A stretch of 64,000 nucleotides of DNA from Agarophyton chilense (taxonomy: Eukaryota > Rhodophyta > Florideophyceae > Gracilariales > Gracilariaceae). A model generated the notes under the pieces. That model saw nothing but the letters and a program-made list of their open reading frames with translations, did no database searches and was not told where the DNA came from. The position numbers and the translations under genes were made by a program. The stretch spans positions 558,001 to 622,000 of the forward strand of contig JARGXX010000021.1 in NCBI GenBank assembly GCA_030374765.1. The letters are read 5' to 3'. Of the stretch, positions 23,401 through 34,906 are shown piece by piece; within the stretch, counting starts at the first letter, position 1; each line of letters begins with the position of its first letter.

Positions 23401-25970
23401 GCAATGATAGAATCATCCGAACGTTGTACACTTTCTTATTTTTCGTAACCGCTTAATGGCCTGCAGCGACCAAAATTCTTGTCCATAAAGGGCACAATGC
23501 AGAACGTCTGTGTCGAAGGTGTTATCAAGTAGCCCGGGAAGAGTTTCCTCACTGGCAATCTACTGTATTTGGTCCAAAAAGGAAATTGTGCTGCTTTCTT
23601 CTCGTTCTGAAAGCTTGTCAAGGATTCTTCCCGCCAACTATACAGAACTGCAATGTCCTCTTACCAGAACAGAAAGACAAACCAGAGGGATCTGGAAATA
23701 TTTGATGAATGCCATGTCCAAATCAGAATGAGTATGAATCATGAGACAAACTGCTATTAAACGGTTTCCGGCTATCGCAAAGCTTTTGCTAGGTGTTTTG
23801 AAGTGTTAGCCGTATGATTGCATCCATTTATGTCTGCTAGGAGGGGTAAAAAACTTGCTAATTTTTACATTGGATAGCGTCAGCGATGTCGCATCGATAA
23901 ACCAGCGTACGTGTTAGGGGAAGGTATAGTACGACGGATCAATGTCTCTCTTGGCAAAGGATACAGGGGGATTCACTCTTCACGGGGGAGACCTTACCAG
24001 CCCTTAGATGGCTTTTCGGGCAACATGGCGAAGGATTTCAAGAACTTTGCCTTTCACTTCGGTCAAACAGTATTCATTGGCGATGGTGTTAATGGAAGGG
24101 TTGCAATGCTCTGTTCGTTCAATTCAAAGTGACTCACATTCTGTTCAAAGCCTCTCCGACAGTAGAAGGTATCTCTTAGCCAAACAAATACATTTAACGC
24201 ACCCACCAGTTATTCCTGAGACTATTCCACACCATCGATTCAGGAGCCTCTGTCACATCCCCACTATCCAAGCTATTCTGCATCCACCGTAAATTCTTCA
24301 AGAATTTGGACCACTTAGGAATATTTCTCAATTTTTAGTGGAGCGTATCGCTGGGATGCTCCGTGACATGAGACATTCTTTTCAGAAACCGGAGGCGAAT
24401 GTCTTTATCCAGACACACAATCTCTTAAATCTTCTCATGATCGGTGGTGTCTTTGGCCGTGAAATGGAGAAAATTGATTCTGTTGGCAGTGGCTCCCTGG
24501 AATCAAGAGCAGCGCATTCAACTTCTCCTGGATCTTCCGATACAGGTGACGTCATTCAGGTAGTGGGTGTTTTGAAAAGAAGATGTAGCGCTAGGTGCGT
24601 CGATGGTGCTTCTATGATAGTCACTGGCTCAAGTAAGGAAGTGGGTGGTGAACAACGCATTCTACAAGTTGTGAAATATGCGCAAACTATCCTTCCGGTA
24701 ACGGCGTATGATGTCAATGTATCAACCCCACGACTATTCCTTTCAATCAAATCGTCCTTCGGGGATGTTTCGGTTAGGCTTAAGAGCCAAACAGAGCTCA
24801 TACAACGGGAAAGGCAGGGGATTTATCCTGCAAGGCAACGATGCTGGGTAGCCCCTCATTTTGGCAGAAGTGACTCGACAAGCAGAGATGAACAGTGAAG
24901 TGCATCTGATGTTTCCTTCGACATTTATGACGGTTTTATAGATGAGATCTGGAAAGCTGGAGCATCTTATCGAACACCTAGAGAGCAACTCTTGTATTAC
25001 AAGACTTTCAAACTTGCCCGCTTAAATTGGTTGCATGGCTTGCGTCTGTAAAAAGCTGTGCCGCGTCCCTGTTCTTTCCTATATGGCCGAAACCGTAGAG
25101 GCACACTGTGTGACACTCGCCGGAGTGCGGAGGACATTGTGTGCATCAAGACGCTCATTGGGTGTATGCATCATGACTGACGTCGAATGTTTCATGATCC
25201 GGTTTTTGATTCGGATTTTTATGGCAACTGATCCAAAGAGTTTCTAAGAGGAGTCTTGGGAGGGACGAAGTGAGCTAGAATTCGTAATGAATATTATGAT
25301 ATTCGAATGCGATATGCTACTACGATATGCTAATAGAGTTAGAAAACTAGCGAATAAAATTTAAGCATGCACTATTTATGTATATGATTAGTTTGAATTA
25401 GAACTACATATGGAACGGGGGTCGACATGCAACACCATTCCAAGGTCTATCATTGGTGTATCGCAATGTCCCACTGAACTTATGAAAAAATGTACGTCAA
25501 GCAGAGATCGCTGGGACATCAATTCGTACATCATGGGCACAATTTCTGCACACCAGCCGGGGGTTCTTTTGTGCATCAATAAAACGTCTTCTAGGAGCGC
25601 TACTGAAAAACTTGGGTGCATCATATGTACATCTTTTGGGCATCCAAAAATTCTAAGAAGTACTAGATAAATGCCTAATCTTTCGCACTTCTTTTGAATA
25701 TCATTCGGACATCACTTTGCTTCATTGGGAATGATCGGGATGGCTTGTCAAATTTCAGAGTCAGTTTCATTAGGGGATAAATGTTGGCAGTCTCCCAATC
25801 CTTTAATTCTTCTTTTTGTTTGGGAAAAAGTTAGTGCCATTATATTAAAAGAGTTCCTTGTAGGCCTTTGTGAATCTCTTTCTACGGATACCGTTCAGAA
25901 TGGGGAATGGTGTCAAAGGGGAATCGAACGTCAGGCACACCAGATGCCGAACTGAAAAGACGTCCAACAC
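23401..25970. other. no securely recognised gene; degenerate repeats at 25.3-25.7 kb
   Basis: The longest ORF is plus-strand 24,338-24,898 (186 residues). It is an unremarkable soluble sequence and might be decayed transposon DNA downstream of the CACTA-like remnant. Between 25,270 and 25,700 the DNA is full of ATATTC/GATATGC and GGACATC words like those at 13.7 kb. Confidence 0.3.
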
Positions 25971-25979
25971 ACAAATCAA

Positions 25980-26800
25980 GAAGTTTAGTGGCAGTCAGGC
26001 CTGTTTCGTCATGAGTTCTCTAATCGTAACGCGCAGATAGCACCCAAAACTTGTAATTCACTGCAACTACCCCATTCTTTAAAATAGAAAAAGTCTCTTT
26101 CTTACTGTACTATATAGGTGGGTTGGCAATCTATGACAAAGAGGGTTGAATTATCTCAGTTTCGTGGCCATCAAGTGCTGCATTCTCGCAATCGTGGGGA
26201 ATCTTTCGTAGGATATGAAAAATTTCAGCGCTTTCCAAACATATCTTTTTCATTGAAACAAATTGTAAACGTGGCAAGGGCCTACGCAACTCGCAGAAAG
26301 TTTTTTTTAGATTACAATATACAGAAGACACAGCGATGTTGTAAGACCAGTACAGGGCAAATAAACAGGCACCTGCTAAAAAGCCGTAGTGTGAGATATG
26401 GCATCATAGCAGGTGCAACTGCACTTGCCGCCACTAAATGCCGTCATTTGTTACGCCTAAATGATTCCAAATGTACCGAATGCTGTAAAGATAATTACGC
26501 CTTAGTTGGTTCACACGTGTGAATATGTAGTGGGTTAAACCAGATGTATGGGTACAATTATCGAACTAAGGTCTTGGACAGATACACCGTGATTCTCGTA
26601 ACGACTGACTTATCGTCTTGGAATTTAAAACACTGTAGACGATGCAGAGAGCTATTTTGCGCAGTCATTGCTTGCGATGGGCGAGCGGGGGCAGTTTGTG
26701 TATAAAACAAGGCTGCAAAAGTTTGATATCGCATTCGAATTGACGAATCTACCTCATTAGCGTCGTGCTGATCAGGAACTCTCATGAGATTCGTATGCAT
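25980..26800 (-). pseudogene. second, heavily decayed Harbinger transposase copy
   Basis: At DNA level this stretch aligns collinearly with the Harbinger pseudogene at about 8.99-9.69 kb. Shared anchors, in order, are CGTCATGAG, ACTTGTA-TTC with TGCAACTxCC, GCCAGTACA (here GACCAGTACA), AAAxGCCGTAG, and TGGAGAGCTAxTxTGCG with CATTGCTTG near 26,645-26,675. Numerous indels and substitutions leave no long frame on the coding (minus) strand. The plus-strand ORF at 26,118-26,522 is a shadow of it. The two copies come from one family but are very different in age. Confidence 0.65.
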
Positions 26801-28390
26801 GATTTTTAATTTTATGGTATACCAAACTGAGAAAAAGTTTTTCTATTTGCAAAGCGGTATTCACCTAAGCACAAATTTTGCAGTAAAAACTTGTTTCAAC
26901 TCATTAAACGGCCACCATTGAACGATAAAATCATTAATTATATTTTGAGCATTATTCCTTTCATTGATACTCAAAACTATATAGTTTTGACTTACCCAAT
27001 AATTATTTGAAGACTTAGATTAAGATAATCTCTGAATGATTGGATCTTATTCGGTATCATTGATTTTAAAATCTCAAACAAGGTTTGGAAACAAATTAGT
27101 AATGCATAGCATTATAAATTACTTGTATTTGATTGATGGAAGTATCAGTTTGACATAAGTGTCAAGCAGTTTGGGCAAAAATGCATGGTGATTGAGACTT
27201 AATAAACTCCACTCGTCTTGATCTTTAGATCCACCAAATTGAACTGGTATTCTTCTTTCTGGTATCGAAATGATATGTATAGATTTTTGAATCTGTAAGA
27301 ATATATAAATAAAATATAAAGAACTCTTCTTATCGACAAAGTTAGAATAATACTTCTTTTTAAACAGTTTAAAAAAAAAAATTTTAAACTGGAAGAACGA
27401 TTCGAACCTCAGATCTTTCTAATAAAATTCTGGTTAAAAAAGAGGCCAAATGAATCTAAATGTTCAATTTTTCATTGAAATATTGGAGTAGCTATTTCGC
27501 CCGAAATACAGTTTTTTCGTTGTCCCAAGTACTATTAATTACCTACTTCGCTTTCTCAATACGTTGAAATTATTCTTAGCATTCAATCTCATTTGAATCT
27601 CGCTTGTGCAATCCTTCTCAATCACTACGGCTGTCATCGGTGCTTTATTGGTTTAATACAAAGGAAGTTCTTCAATAAATATATATATATCCTGTTTCAA
27701 AAACTATACGAAGAGTACGTAAGTTTTCTGAAAGGTGTTCAGTAGAAATTGAGAGCTACATTAATATTTAGTAAGATAGAATACGATGTACGGAAATTCT
27801 AAAACCTTTCAAAGAATGTAAAATAGGCTTTTTGGTTCCAGCGAAATATAAAAAATAAAAATTGAAACATTTTTATAAAGCCATGAGCAAGTGAAACAGA
27901 TGATAGTGATTTATGGTTGAAAAGAAGTGCACTAGAAATCAGGTGGAGTTCTGAAATACAGCGATTCTAGTAAAAAAAAATTTGTTGGCTTGCGCCTCGA
28001 TGAAGGACGTTGGAAAGTTTGAAAGTGTTAACATATACATAGTTTTCCACACAGTGCATCACAGTTTCTTACATTTACCTTCCAGTTGAAAAACTGAAAT
28101 TGTATCATTTTTCCAAACCCCACCGGTGGAGACATCCAACAGAGGGTGGAATGGATATCATATAAAGCTTTTGAAAGGTTTACGATTCGTTCAACCCCCC
28201 AGCTTCACTATCAGTTTCGAGCCACTTTCTTTTGAGGAAACCCCATAAAAGGCTCCTATACCAATAGAAGGGCCGCAAAAGTGTACAAGGTTTACGCCTA
28301 ACATTTACAATTTTTATCATTATCAAGCTCGTAAATATCGTCTATTTCTACTTTGAAGGTTAGAGCCACCATCTGAATTTTATAACTGCA

Positions 28391-28675
28391 ATGGATCAAC
28401 AGCTTCCCTCTTCATCCAATAGATCCAGAAATTGTGACTGTTGTGGAAAACGGGCCGATAGTCATTGCTCCCAATACCGGTGCCCACGCTTTTGTTGCCG
28501 TACAGCGAAACACGATAAGCCGAGACGTGGTTCCCAGTTCTGCACGGTGAATGGTTGCAACAGAACAAGGAGATCTAACTGTTACTGGTATTGTAGTACT
28601 CACTGCTGTATGCTGGATAACAATCATGGACATAAATCACTTCTTCCATGGAATAACAGTAAGAGAAAGAACTAA
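28391..28675 (+). CDS. small Cys-rich, probably zinc-binding protein
   Basis: The 94-residue ATG-started frame has about 15 Cys and several His in clusters: NCDCCGKRADSHCSQYRC, RFCC, FCTVNGCN, NCYWYCSTHCC. This spacing suggests one or two zinc-binding knots followed by a basic tail. Its local GC content is higher than that of the AT-rich DNA around it, which argues that it is a real coding segment. I do not recognise the family. A viral or retroelement nucleic-acid-binding protein is one possibility. Confidence 0.4.
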   Translation: MDQQLPSSSNRSRNCDCCGKRADSHCSQYRCPRFCCRTAKHDKPRRGSQFCTVNGCNRTRRSNCYWYCSTHCCMLDNNHGHKSLLPWNNSKRKN

Positions 28676-28962
28676 TTTGACACAGGTGTGTCAACCATTG
28701 GTTTTGGGATTGATTTAACTATTTCATACCGTTGCTTCAAAATATGTTTTAGATGATAGTTAGTTTTATATCTTTTTTGTTTCCTTTTAGACATCCACAT
28801 ATATTCGTACCCTTCAACGTCATTTATATTCGAAAGAAGAACAAATGAGATGATCTTAGGTTGTTGCTTTCCGATCCTTTCTTTTGACCTTACCAGAGAA
28901 TTTGTCAAATCTTTCTGCCGTGAATCTATCTCATTCTTGCAGAATTTCTTTAATTTGACCAA
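28672..28962 (-). CDS. Lys-rich hypothetical ORF
   Basis: This is a 96-residue basic frame with MSKRKQKRYKTNYHLKHILK in its middle, ending against the Cys-rich ORF (4-base overlap, convergent). No family is recognised. In AT-rich DNA a Lys-rich frame of this length can arise by chance. Confidence 0.2.
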   Translation of the reverse strand: MVKLKKFCKNEIDSRQKDLTNSLVRSKERIGKQQPKIISFVLLSNINDVEGYEYMWMSKRKQKRYKTNYHLKHILKQRYEIVKSIPKPMVDTPVSN

Positions 28963-29860
28963 TCATATGTAGCCCATGCGAAGAAAATAAACCAGAAATC
29001 GTCTAAAAGTCTATAGTCAACGTCAACCTTTTAAAATGCAAGAAGTTTAAGTATCTGAAGAAGTTTAAGGTCTAGAATATTCAATATGCTAGAAAGACCT
29101 CGGTAAGTCCACACCATCTGACCACAACTGATATGAAACAGGGTAATGTTTTCTCAATTTCCAGTTATTATACCCATTTCACGTAAATAAATATAATGTA
29201 ATGAATGTTTTTGGCATATACCTTGTCTCTGTGTTCTACCTCTGGAAAGAATCAGTTCAATACTTAGAAGAAATTCTCTTGGAGCGGTCTACCACTGTTG
29301 AATTCTTTGAGGCAGTCAAGATTCAACATTTTGCCTCGGTCTGGGAACGCCCGTAAGAGCAGAATAAAAATTCTTAAATGGATTCCAAAAGGTGAGAACA
29401 GTATGGGCGAACATGGTCCTTCTGAAACACTCTTTTTGGGCTATGAGTCTTTTGGGTTATGAGTTTTAATGGAGTGCACACAAAAAACACTACATACCAA
29501 TTTCAAATCCATAAATGTCCACGACGTTTTTCATACTCCAAATGTAATCTACAATCGTTCATTAGATTGAAAAAACCAAAAAGTGTGAATATCAGGCTGT
29601 CATTTGAAAGTACCTCTTAAGTGTATACTGAATTTTTTTGGAGGTTTAATCTCTTTTTTTCGATAAATGTTACTCAATAGAAGTGAAAAAATCTTTTTGT
29701 GATTTGGGGTTGGAAACAAGCACTGAAAAACAGCATGATTTAAAAATCAAATTCGAAAACGTTTTGCGACTAATATAAAAATAGCTACCATATTAGAACG
29801 TCGATTTCACTTTTTCTTCTGTCCACGCAAAAGAAATAAAATGACCTTATTTAGGAAAAC

Positions 29861-30718
29861 CTATATATATTACAGGATGTAGGTGTGGGCTGGCTCTTGG
29901 TAAAACGCGGTTGTCATTAGCGCTTGGTAATTACATACACCAAACGCCACGCGCTGCATTCGACGTATGTGCAATTTTGACCCGCAGGATGGAAAACGTT
30001 GTGCTGGAGAGCGCGTATGACACATTGGCACGCTCAAAAAATCGTGGCTAATTGCGCTCAGGCGCTTCGTTCGGGTAACGTAGCGCGCGACTTGCCAGAT
30101 GTTGGCGCGCAGCACCCATTTTCGCAATTTTTGCTTTTGAAAAAAGCATAAATTTTACGCGCGCTGGGCTTTGTGCCAAAGCCTGCGTTTGCACATGCTT
30201 TATTGTAACAGTTTTGCTACACAACGTGGAGGCGTGCGTCGAGTGTGGCACTCAAAGGCGCTTGGTTTCAGCCACATCTCCGCTGCACAGTCGAGATGTG
30301 TTGTAAGCTGGATAATGTGCGAAAATTTTATCAAAAGAAAGGACTATGGTATGCGTTTGCGCTTGGTTCTGTGGCGATTTTGTAGAGGCGGTTGGCACAT
30401 TGTCAGGCGTTTTGTATGTGCGTTTTTGGGGTCGTGTACGCTGCTAAAACAGGTGTGTTTGCGCTTTGTTCTAGGATGGTTTCCATATCCGGCAACACTG
30501 GGGGCCGATATTCGTTGGTATTGTCAAGTTCAATGTAGGTTGAGTGTGGTAAGTAGTAGGTCAGGCGAGTGCTGGCGCCACACTCTCAGCTAAAAAAGAC
30601 ACGTGCAGTGCGTTTAGTGAGGTAAGGATGACGTATGCTTAACGATGCCAGGTAGGGTCTTATGACGTTAAGCTTTGTCCAACGGTGCCATCGCCACAAA
30701 ATAGCTATCGGTCAGGGC
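29861..30718. repeat. tandem repeat unit 1 (858 bp)
   Basis: The unit starts at CTATATATATTACAGG and ends at GGTCAGGGC just before the next CTACATATATTACAGG. It is one of three head-to-tail units. The first 319 bp is shared by all three. The last 539 bp is shared by units 1 and 3 only. It contains an ORF (30,171-30,593) that is preserved in unit 3. Confidence 0.9.
30171..30593 (+). CDS. ORF within repeat unit 1, unknown
   Basis: This is a 140-residue Arg/Cys/Trp-rich frame. The copy in unit 3 (43,293-43,697, 134 residues) keeps the same frame and stop, with about eight substitutions and no indel. The copies are too similar for this to prove selection. No motif is recognised. It may be non-coding. 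Confidence 0.2.
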   Translation: MCQSLRLHMLYCNSFATQRGGVRRVWHSKALGFSHISAAQSRCVVSWIMCENFIKRKDYGMRLRLVLWRFCRGGWHIVRRFVCAFLGSCTLLKQVCLRFVLGWFPYPATLGADIRWYCQVQCRLSVVSSRSGECWRHTLS

Positions 30719-31564
30719 CTACATATATTACAGGTTGGCAGTGTGGGCTGGCGCTTGGTAAAACACGGTTGTCATTAGCGCTGGGTAATTACATAGACCA
30801 AGCGCCATGCGCTGCATTCGACGTATGTGCGATTTTGACCCCCTTGATGCAAAAAGTTGTGCTGGAGAGCGCGTATGACACATTGGCACGCTCAAAAAAT
30901 CGTGGCTAATTGCGCTCAGGCGCTTCGCTCGGGTAACGTAGCGCGCGACTTGCCAGATGTTGGCGCGCAGCGCCCATTTTTCCAATTTTTGCTTTTGAAA
31001 AAATCGTAAATTTTACGCGCGCTGGGCTTTCTGCCAAATTTTGAATATATTGGTGTTTTGGCATGCTGAAAAATCAATGAATTTTTCGATGTCTGTGTCT
31101 GGGTTGTAAACAGGGTTGGCCAGACAGAAAAATGTAAAAGTTATGCTGTGGCGCAGGTCAAGCAGCCAGACATGTATTTTGATTAAATCTACCGAATAGC
31201 AGGCCTCAGTACACCGCAAATGCAAGTCTGATCGAGACTAGAAAAACGCGATAGAAGGTGCCAAAAATGGAGGTTGTCCGAGAAAAAACGGGTATCTGAG
31301 ACAAAACGGGTGTCTGAGACACCACGGGTGTGTATGAACTGGTGGCAGTTGCCATACCAAACTCATCTGTGGGCACTGGACTACACGTTGCACGGGCATG
31401 TAACGCGGCTAAACACGTAGGAAGACGTGTGAGGGAGGATCTTACAGAAATCCAAAGTGTACAGTTGAACATGGTGGCCGCTAGATGATCTGATCTAATT
31501 TTCGAAAAGCTTCGGATTTGGGTGTGTTTGGGATGGGTTTTGCAATCTGAGAGAAGGTCTTTGC
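30719..31564. repeat. tandem repeat unit 2 (846 bp, different 3' half)
   Basis: The first part to about 31,037 is nearly the same as units 1 and 3. The remaining 527 bp is unrelated to them and includes a small tandem motif, CGGGTxTCTGAGAC, repeated at 31,289-31,330. Units thus look modular: a constant 5' block with alternative 3' blocks. Confidence 0.9.
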
Positions 31565-31885
31565 CTATATATATTACAGGTTGTAAGTGTGGGCTGGCGC
31601 TTGGTAAAGTTTTCAGTAGCGCTCCGTAATTACATACACCAAGCGCCGCGCGCTGCATTCGACGTATGTGCGATTTTGACCCCCAGGATGGAAAACGTTG
31701 TGCTGGAGAGCGCGTATGACACATTGGCACGCTCAAAAAATCGTGGCTAATTGCGCTCAGGCGCTTCGTTTGGGTAACGTAGCGCGCGACTTGCCAGACG
31801 TTGGCGCGCAGCACCCATTTTCGCAATTTTTGTTTTTGAAAAAATCGTAAATTTTACGCGCGCTGGGCTTTCTGCCAAATCCTGC
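31565..31885. repeat. tandem repeat unit 3, left part
   Basis: This is the constant 5' block of the third unit. It is cut at 31,885 by the LTR retrotransposon and resumes at 43,286. Confidence 0.9.
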
Positions 31886-32751
31886 TGTAGGACAAAGCCC
31901 CAAGGGGGAAAACCTACGAAGACGTCCGGATCTTCCTCTCACGAGGTAACCGGCGCGGTAGAGCCCTCCCAGGGATCGGCGCGCAATGCCGGGTGTAAGC
32001 CGGAGCCGAACCGTCGCGACGGGCGCAGGGAGGCTGAAAGAAGCCGAGAATATCCGCGTAATGCAGTGCTTGCGTATCCTCTGAGGAGGCAAAACCCACG
32101 AGAGTGGCGAGCGCGACAGGTGTCAGTGCGAGCCGCAAGAGCGGGAATTGCCCAATGAAGGGGAGGAAAAGGGAAGGAAAATGGGAAGGGAGGCAAGAGG
32201 GCGAGTTTGACCAAGAGTCGCAAGAGGGGACTCGGGAATAGCCGGCACTGCCGGGTGTAGCAAACCGTATACACGGGCGGAACCACGAAAGTGGGAATAG
32301 ATACCCAACACACGAAGGCTGCTTGAACGTCCAAGGGGGTTGGGAAGCCGTGCACCACGGGAAATCCCTCCGTAAGGAGTTGTATTTCCGTGCAGGCGGT
32401 TCGACCCAGAGCCAAGATCTGGAAGACCAAGATCACCCTTGTTGGGCAGACTTTACTGGACCGGCGGCCGCGAGGCCGGCGGCCTAAGTACTGTAGTCGC
32501 CGCACAATAGAATAAATAAAGTCTATCCTAAATAGCTAAATGTCCGTCTAATAAAAGGGGCCAATCTGGCGGCCACGTGTTGCGCGGGCGCTGCAGCCAC
32601 GTGTATGGCACCCGGTCTCGCCGGTGCATCACCGGCGTTCCGGCCATCGCCGTGAAAACGGATTACTCCTACTCATAACGAGGTTGCACGCCGGAGGCTC
32701 CGGAAAAAAACTTAAGTCCCCAAAAACCTCCCTGGAGGACGTTGCTCTTCA
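31886..32751 (-). repeat. 3' LTR of the retrotransposon
   Basis: This is 866 bp, TGTAGGACAA to GCTCTTCA on the plus strand, the same length as the other LTR. It holds a GC-rich palindromic patch near 32,460-32,485 and an ACACGTGGC word. Confidence 0.95.
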
Positions 32752-32766
32752 TATCCCCCCCCTTAA
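32752..32766 (-). other. polypurine tract
   Basis: On the minus strand TTAAGGGGGGGGATA lies directly before the 3' LTR. It is the expected primer for plus-strand DNA synthesis and fixes the orientation. Confidence 0.85.
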
Positions 32767-32798
32767 GACAGGGAGAACACCTCGAAGAGGAAGTCTGC

Positions 32799-34574
32799 AT
32801 GGCAGCTCGTCATGATAAGAGCGCGTCCGACACCGGGTCTCCGGAAACCAACACACCTTCACCAAGGATCCCACGCACGCCCTCCGCATCCGATTCCAAC
32901 CACAGCACACCAACACGCACCATGTCCAACCCCGACCGTCATAACACAGCCGCGACTCCCGCCCTTGGCGGTTCCACCGGCTTCCGGTCCGCGCCCCACC
33001 CTGGGGATGTTACCAACCTCGCGTACGAAGACCGCCGTATTGGCGCCCGCTTTCGCGGACAGGCGGACCCACCGCAGTGGCCGACCTACGACGCCCTTGT
33101 GGGTGCAAATCCGAGAACTCGGCATGGCTCCGCGAGGTTGCGGTATGCGCCTTGGTTTCACCCATTGGCTGTCCGCGACGAGGATTTGATCCAATCCTAC
33201 ACCGATAATTCGGAGATGCTCCCGGGCGACCTGCCCGGCGTGGTGACCATGTCCTGGGATTGGCGTAATCGTATCGCCATCCCGGTACACCACATACTCC
33301 GCCGACGCGGTGATTCCTCTGCGGAGGCTCAGGCCGCGCTTGTGCGGATCGCTTATCTCAGGCACCATCGGGCGCCTTTCGAGTTCTCGATACCGCCAGA
33401 GGTCGAATTCGACGTCCACCTTTACCGCACTCGCGAGGAAATGTCGTACTGTGACCGTCTTAACGGATTGGAAACTCTCGCTTGGAGGGGCACATCGATC
33501 GCTCGGCAAGAAGCCCTTTGCTGGGGACGACCGATTCTTCGGGCAGAGTTCCGCTACCAACCGCGGCAGTCGCGCTCGAACTTCCTTCAGAACTTCATAC
33601 GCGATGAGCGGCGTTGGCGGGCCCGGACCGGGTATTTCGTACCGTACCAGAACACGGAGATTGAGCGCATCGCGCCTGCTCACCGACGTGGTCGGTACAT
33701 CAGTCTCCCAGACTGGTGGTCCTCCTTGGAGGCGTGCTGGGGTTGCTTCGTTGAGCTGCCCCCAGTATTCACCTATGTAGGGTCGTCGTTCTTGAACGAT
33801 CCCCAGTCGTGGTGGTGGTCCGTCGTGGTAAGCGAATGGGCCGTCCGCATTGCGGCTTTTATCCTCGCTGAGGCGTACGACCAATACTGATTGTGGTACG
33901 TGCCACCGCGTGTGCGGGCTGCGATCCGTCGTTTGGACATGCGCATCCCCCTCGGGGGCGAGGCGAACGAAGAAGAGATGCTGGGCCTCCTCGACTTGGT
34001 GGAGGGGGTCCAGTGGGATGAGGTCCCGCTGGAGAACTCCCAACGCATTCAACCGCGTCGCGGGTCTGGCCCTGGACTCGGGAGGAATACCGCGCTAGCG
34101 GGGGATTTCGTCTACTTCGACCCCTGGGAGTACCACGAGATCAGCCGCGAGGAAGCGGAAGCCAACCGGCATGCGCCGCGTGAAGTCCCGGCCGACCACC
34201 CGCGAGGGTATGTCGACTCGAGCGACTATTACCGCGACTATGCGGATGGTGACCCGATGGTCGACAACGAACCGGAGGATCCGGGTGACGCTCCGATGGA
34301 AGATGACGGGTCCGGAGAGGCCGGTGAGGGGTCCGTTGAATACGGTGGTGCGGCTCCATCCGGGGCTGCTGATGCCGTGCGAACGGATTCCTATCCGACT
34401 CCATCGGTGGCGGGCCCGCCCGCAACCGTCGCTGGCGCGGGGCGGGGCGAGGTCATCGCGCGCTTCCTTCGGGAGGTGGGGCTTCGCCCTTCCCAGATCT
34501 CGGGTGATGTGGCCGCCATGCGGGATGCCTTAGCCAACCGCCTGGGCGGAGGTCCACCTCGTGCGGAGGAATGA
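32799..34574 (+). CDS. antisense ORF in the retrotransposon, unknown function
   Basis: On the strand opposite gag-pol, between the end of pol and the 3' LTR, an ATG-started frame of 363 residues ends in TGA at 33,888-33,890. It continues in the same frame for 227 more codons to a TGA at 34,572. The first part is Trp/Tyr/Arg-rich and looks globular (MSWDWRNRIAIPVHHIL, DWWSSLEACWGCFVELPP). The second is acidic and disordered (DSSDYYRDYADGDPMVDNEP). The opposite strand has an ORF here too (32,859-34,052), but its composition is that of a shadow. Antisense genes in this position are known in some plant Tat/Ogre-lineage elements. I recognise no domain. Transcription could start from the 3' LTR. 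Confidence 0.5.
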
Positions 34575-34906
34575 CCGGAGCTTCCGGTAGAATGTAGGAC
34601 GGCGCCCCTAGGGCGCCCTTGCCAGTAGTGAGAAATAAAAGAAGAGGGTCGCCTTTCCGACGCCCTTTCCGAAGTCCACTTCTTTTTTTCCGGGGTACCG
34701 GCCTTCAACCGGGGTTCCGGCGTTCCAGGGAACGAGCCTAGCTGGGAGTCCCGTGTTTAACGGTGGGCGCTTCGCGCGCGGACCAGGTAACTGGCACGAC
34801 CACCAACGAGGTTGGGATAGCGTGAGCGGTTGCTTCCTTCCCCGCGTTGGGGCATGGACGGAGATGGCGCGTGGCGCCGTCAGCCATTCCATTCCGTGTT
34901 CACGAT

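Larger units (their letters stand above)
26820..29860. other. AT-rich 3-kb island
   Basis: Base composition changes sharply to AT-rich with many A and T runs. Apart from the two small ORFs listed separately I see no gene. A sequence at about 27,390-27,415 (CGATTCGAACCTC) resembles the T-arm of a minus-strand tRNA, but the rest of a cloverleaf does not fold. The island could be organelle-derived, viral or simply old transposon DNA. Confidence 0.5.

Noticed and set aside
27380..27450. tRNA-like T-arm on the minus strand (GAGGTTCGAATCG)
   Set aside because: The T-stem has mismatches, the 3' acceptor finds no 5' partner, and no A box lies at the right distance.
32859..34052. 397-residue minus-strand ORF in the retrotransposon
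   Set aside because: It lies opposite the antisense ORF. Its His/Arg/Gly/Val-skewed composition and low-complexity end are typical of a shadow frame in GC-rich DNA.
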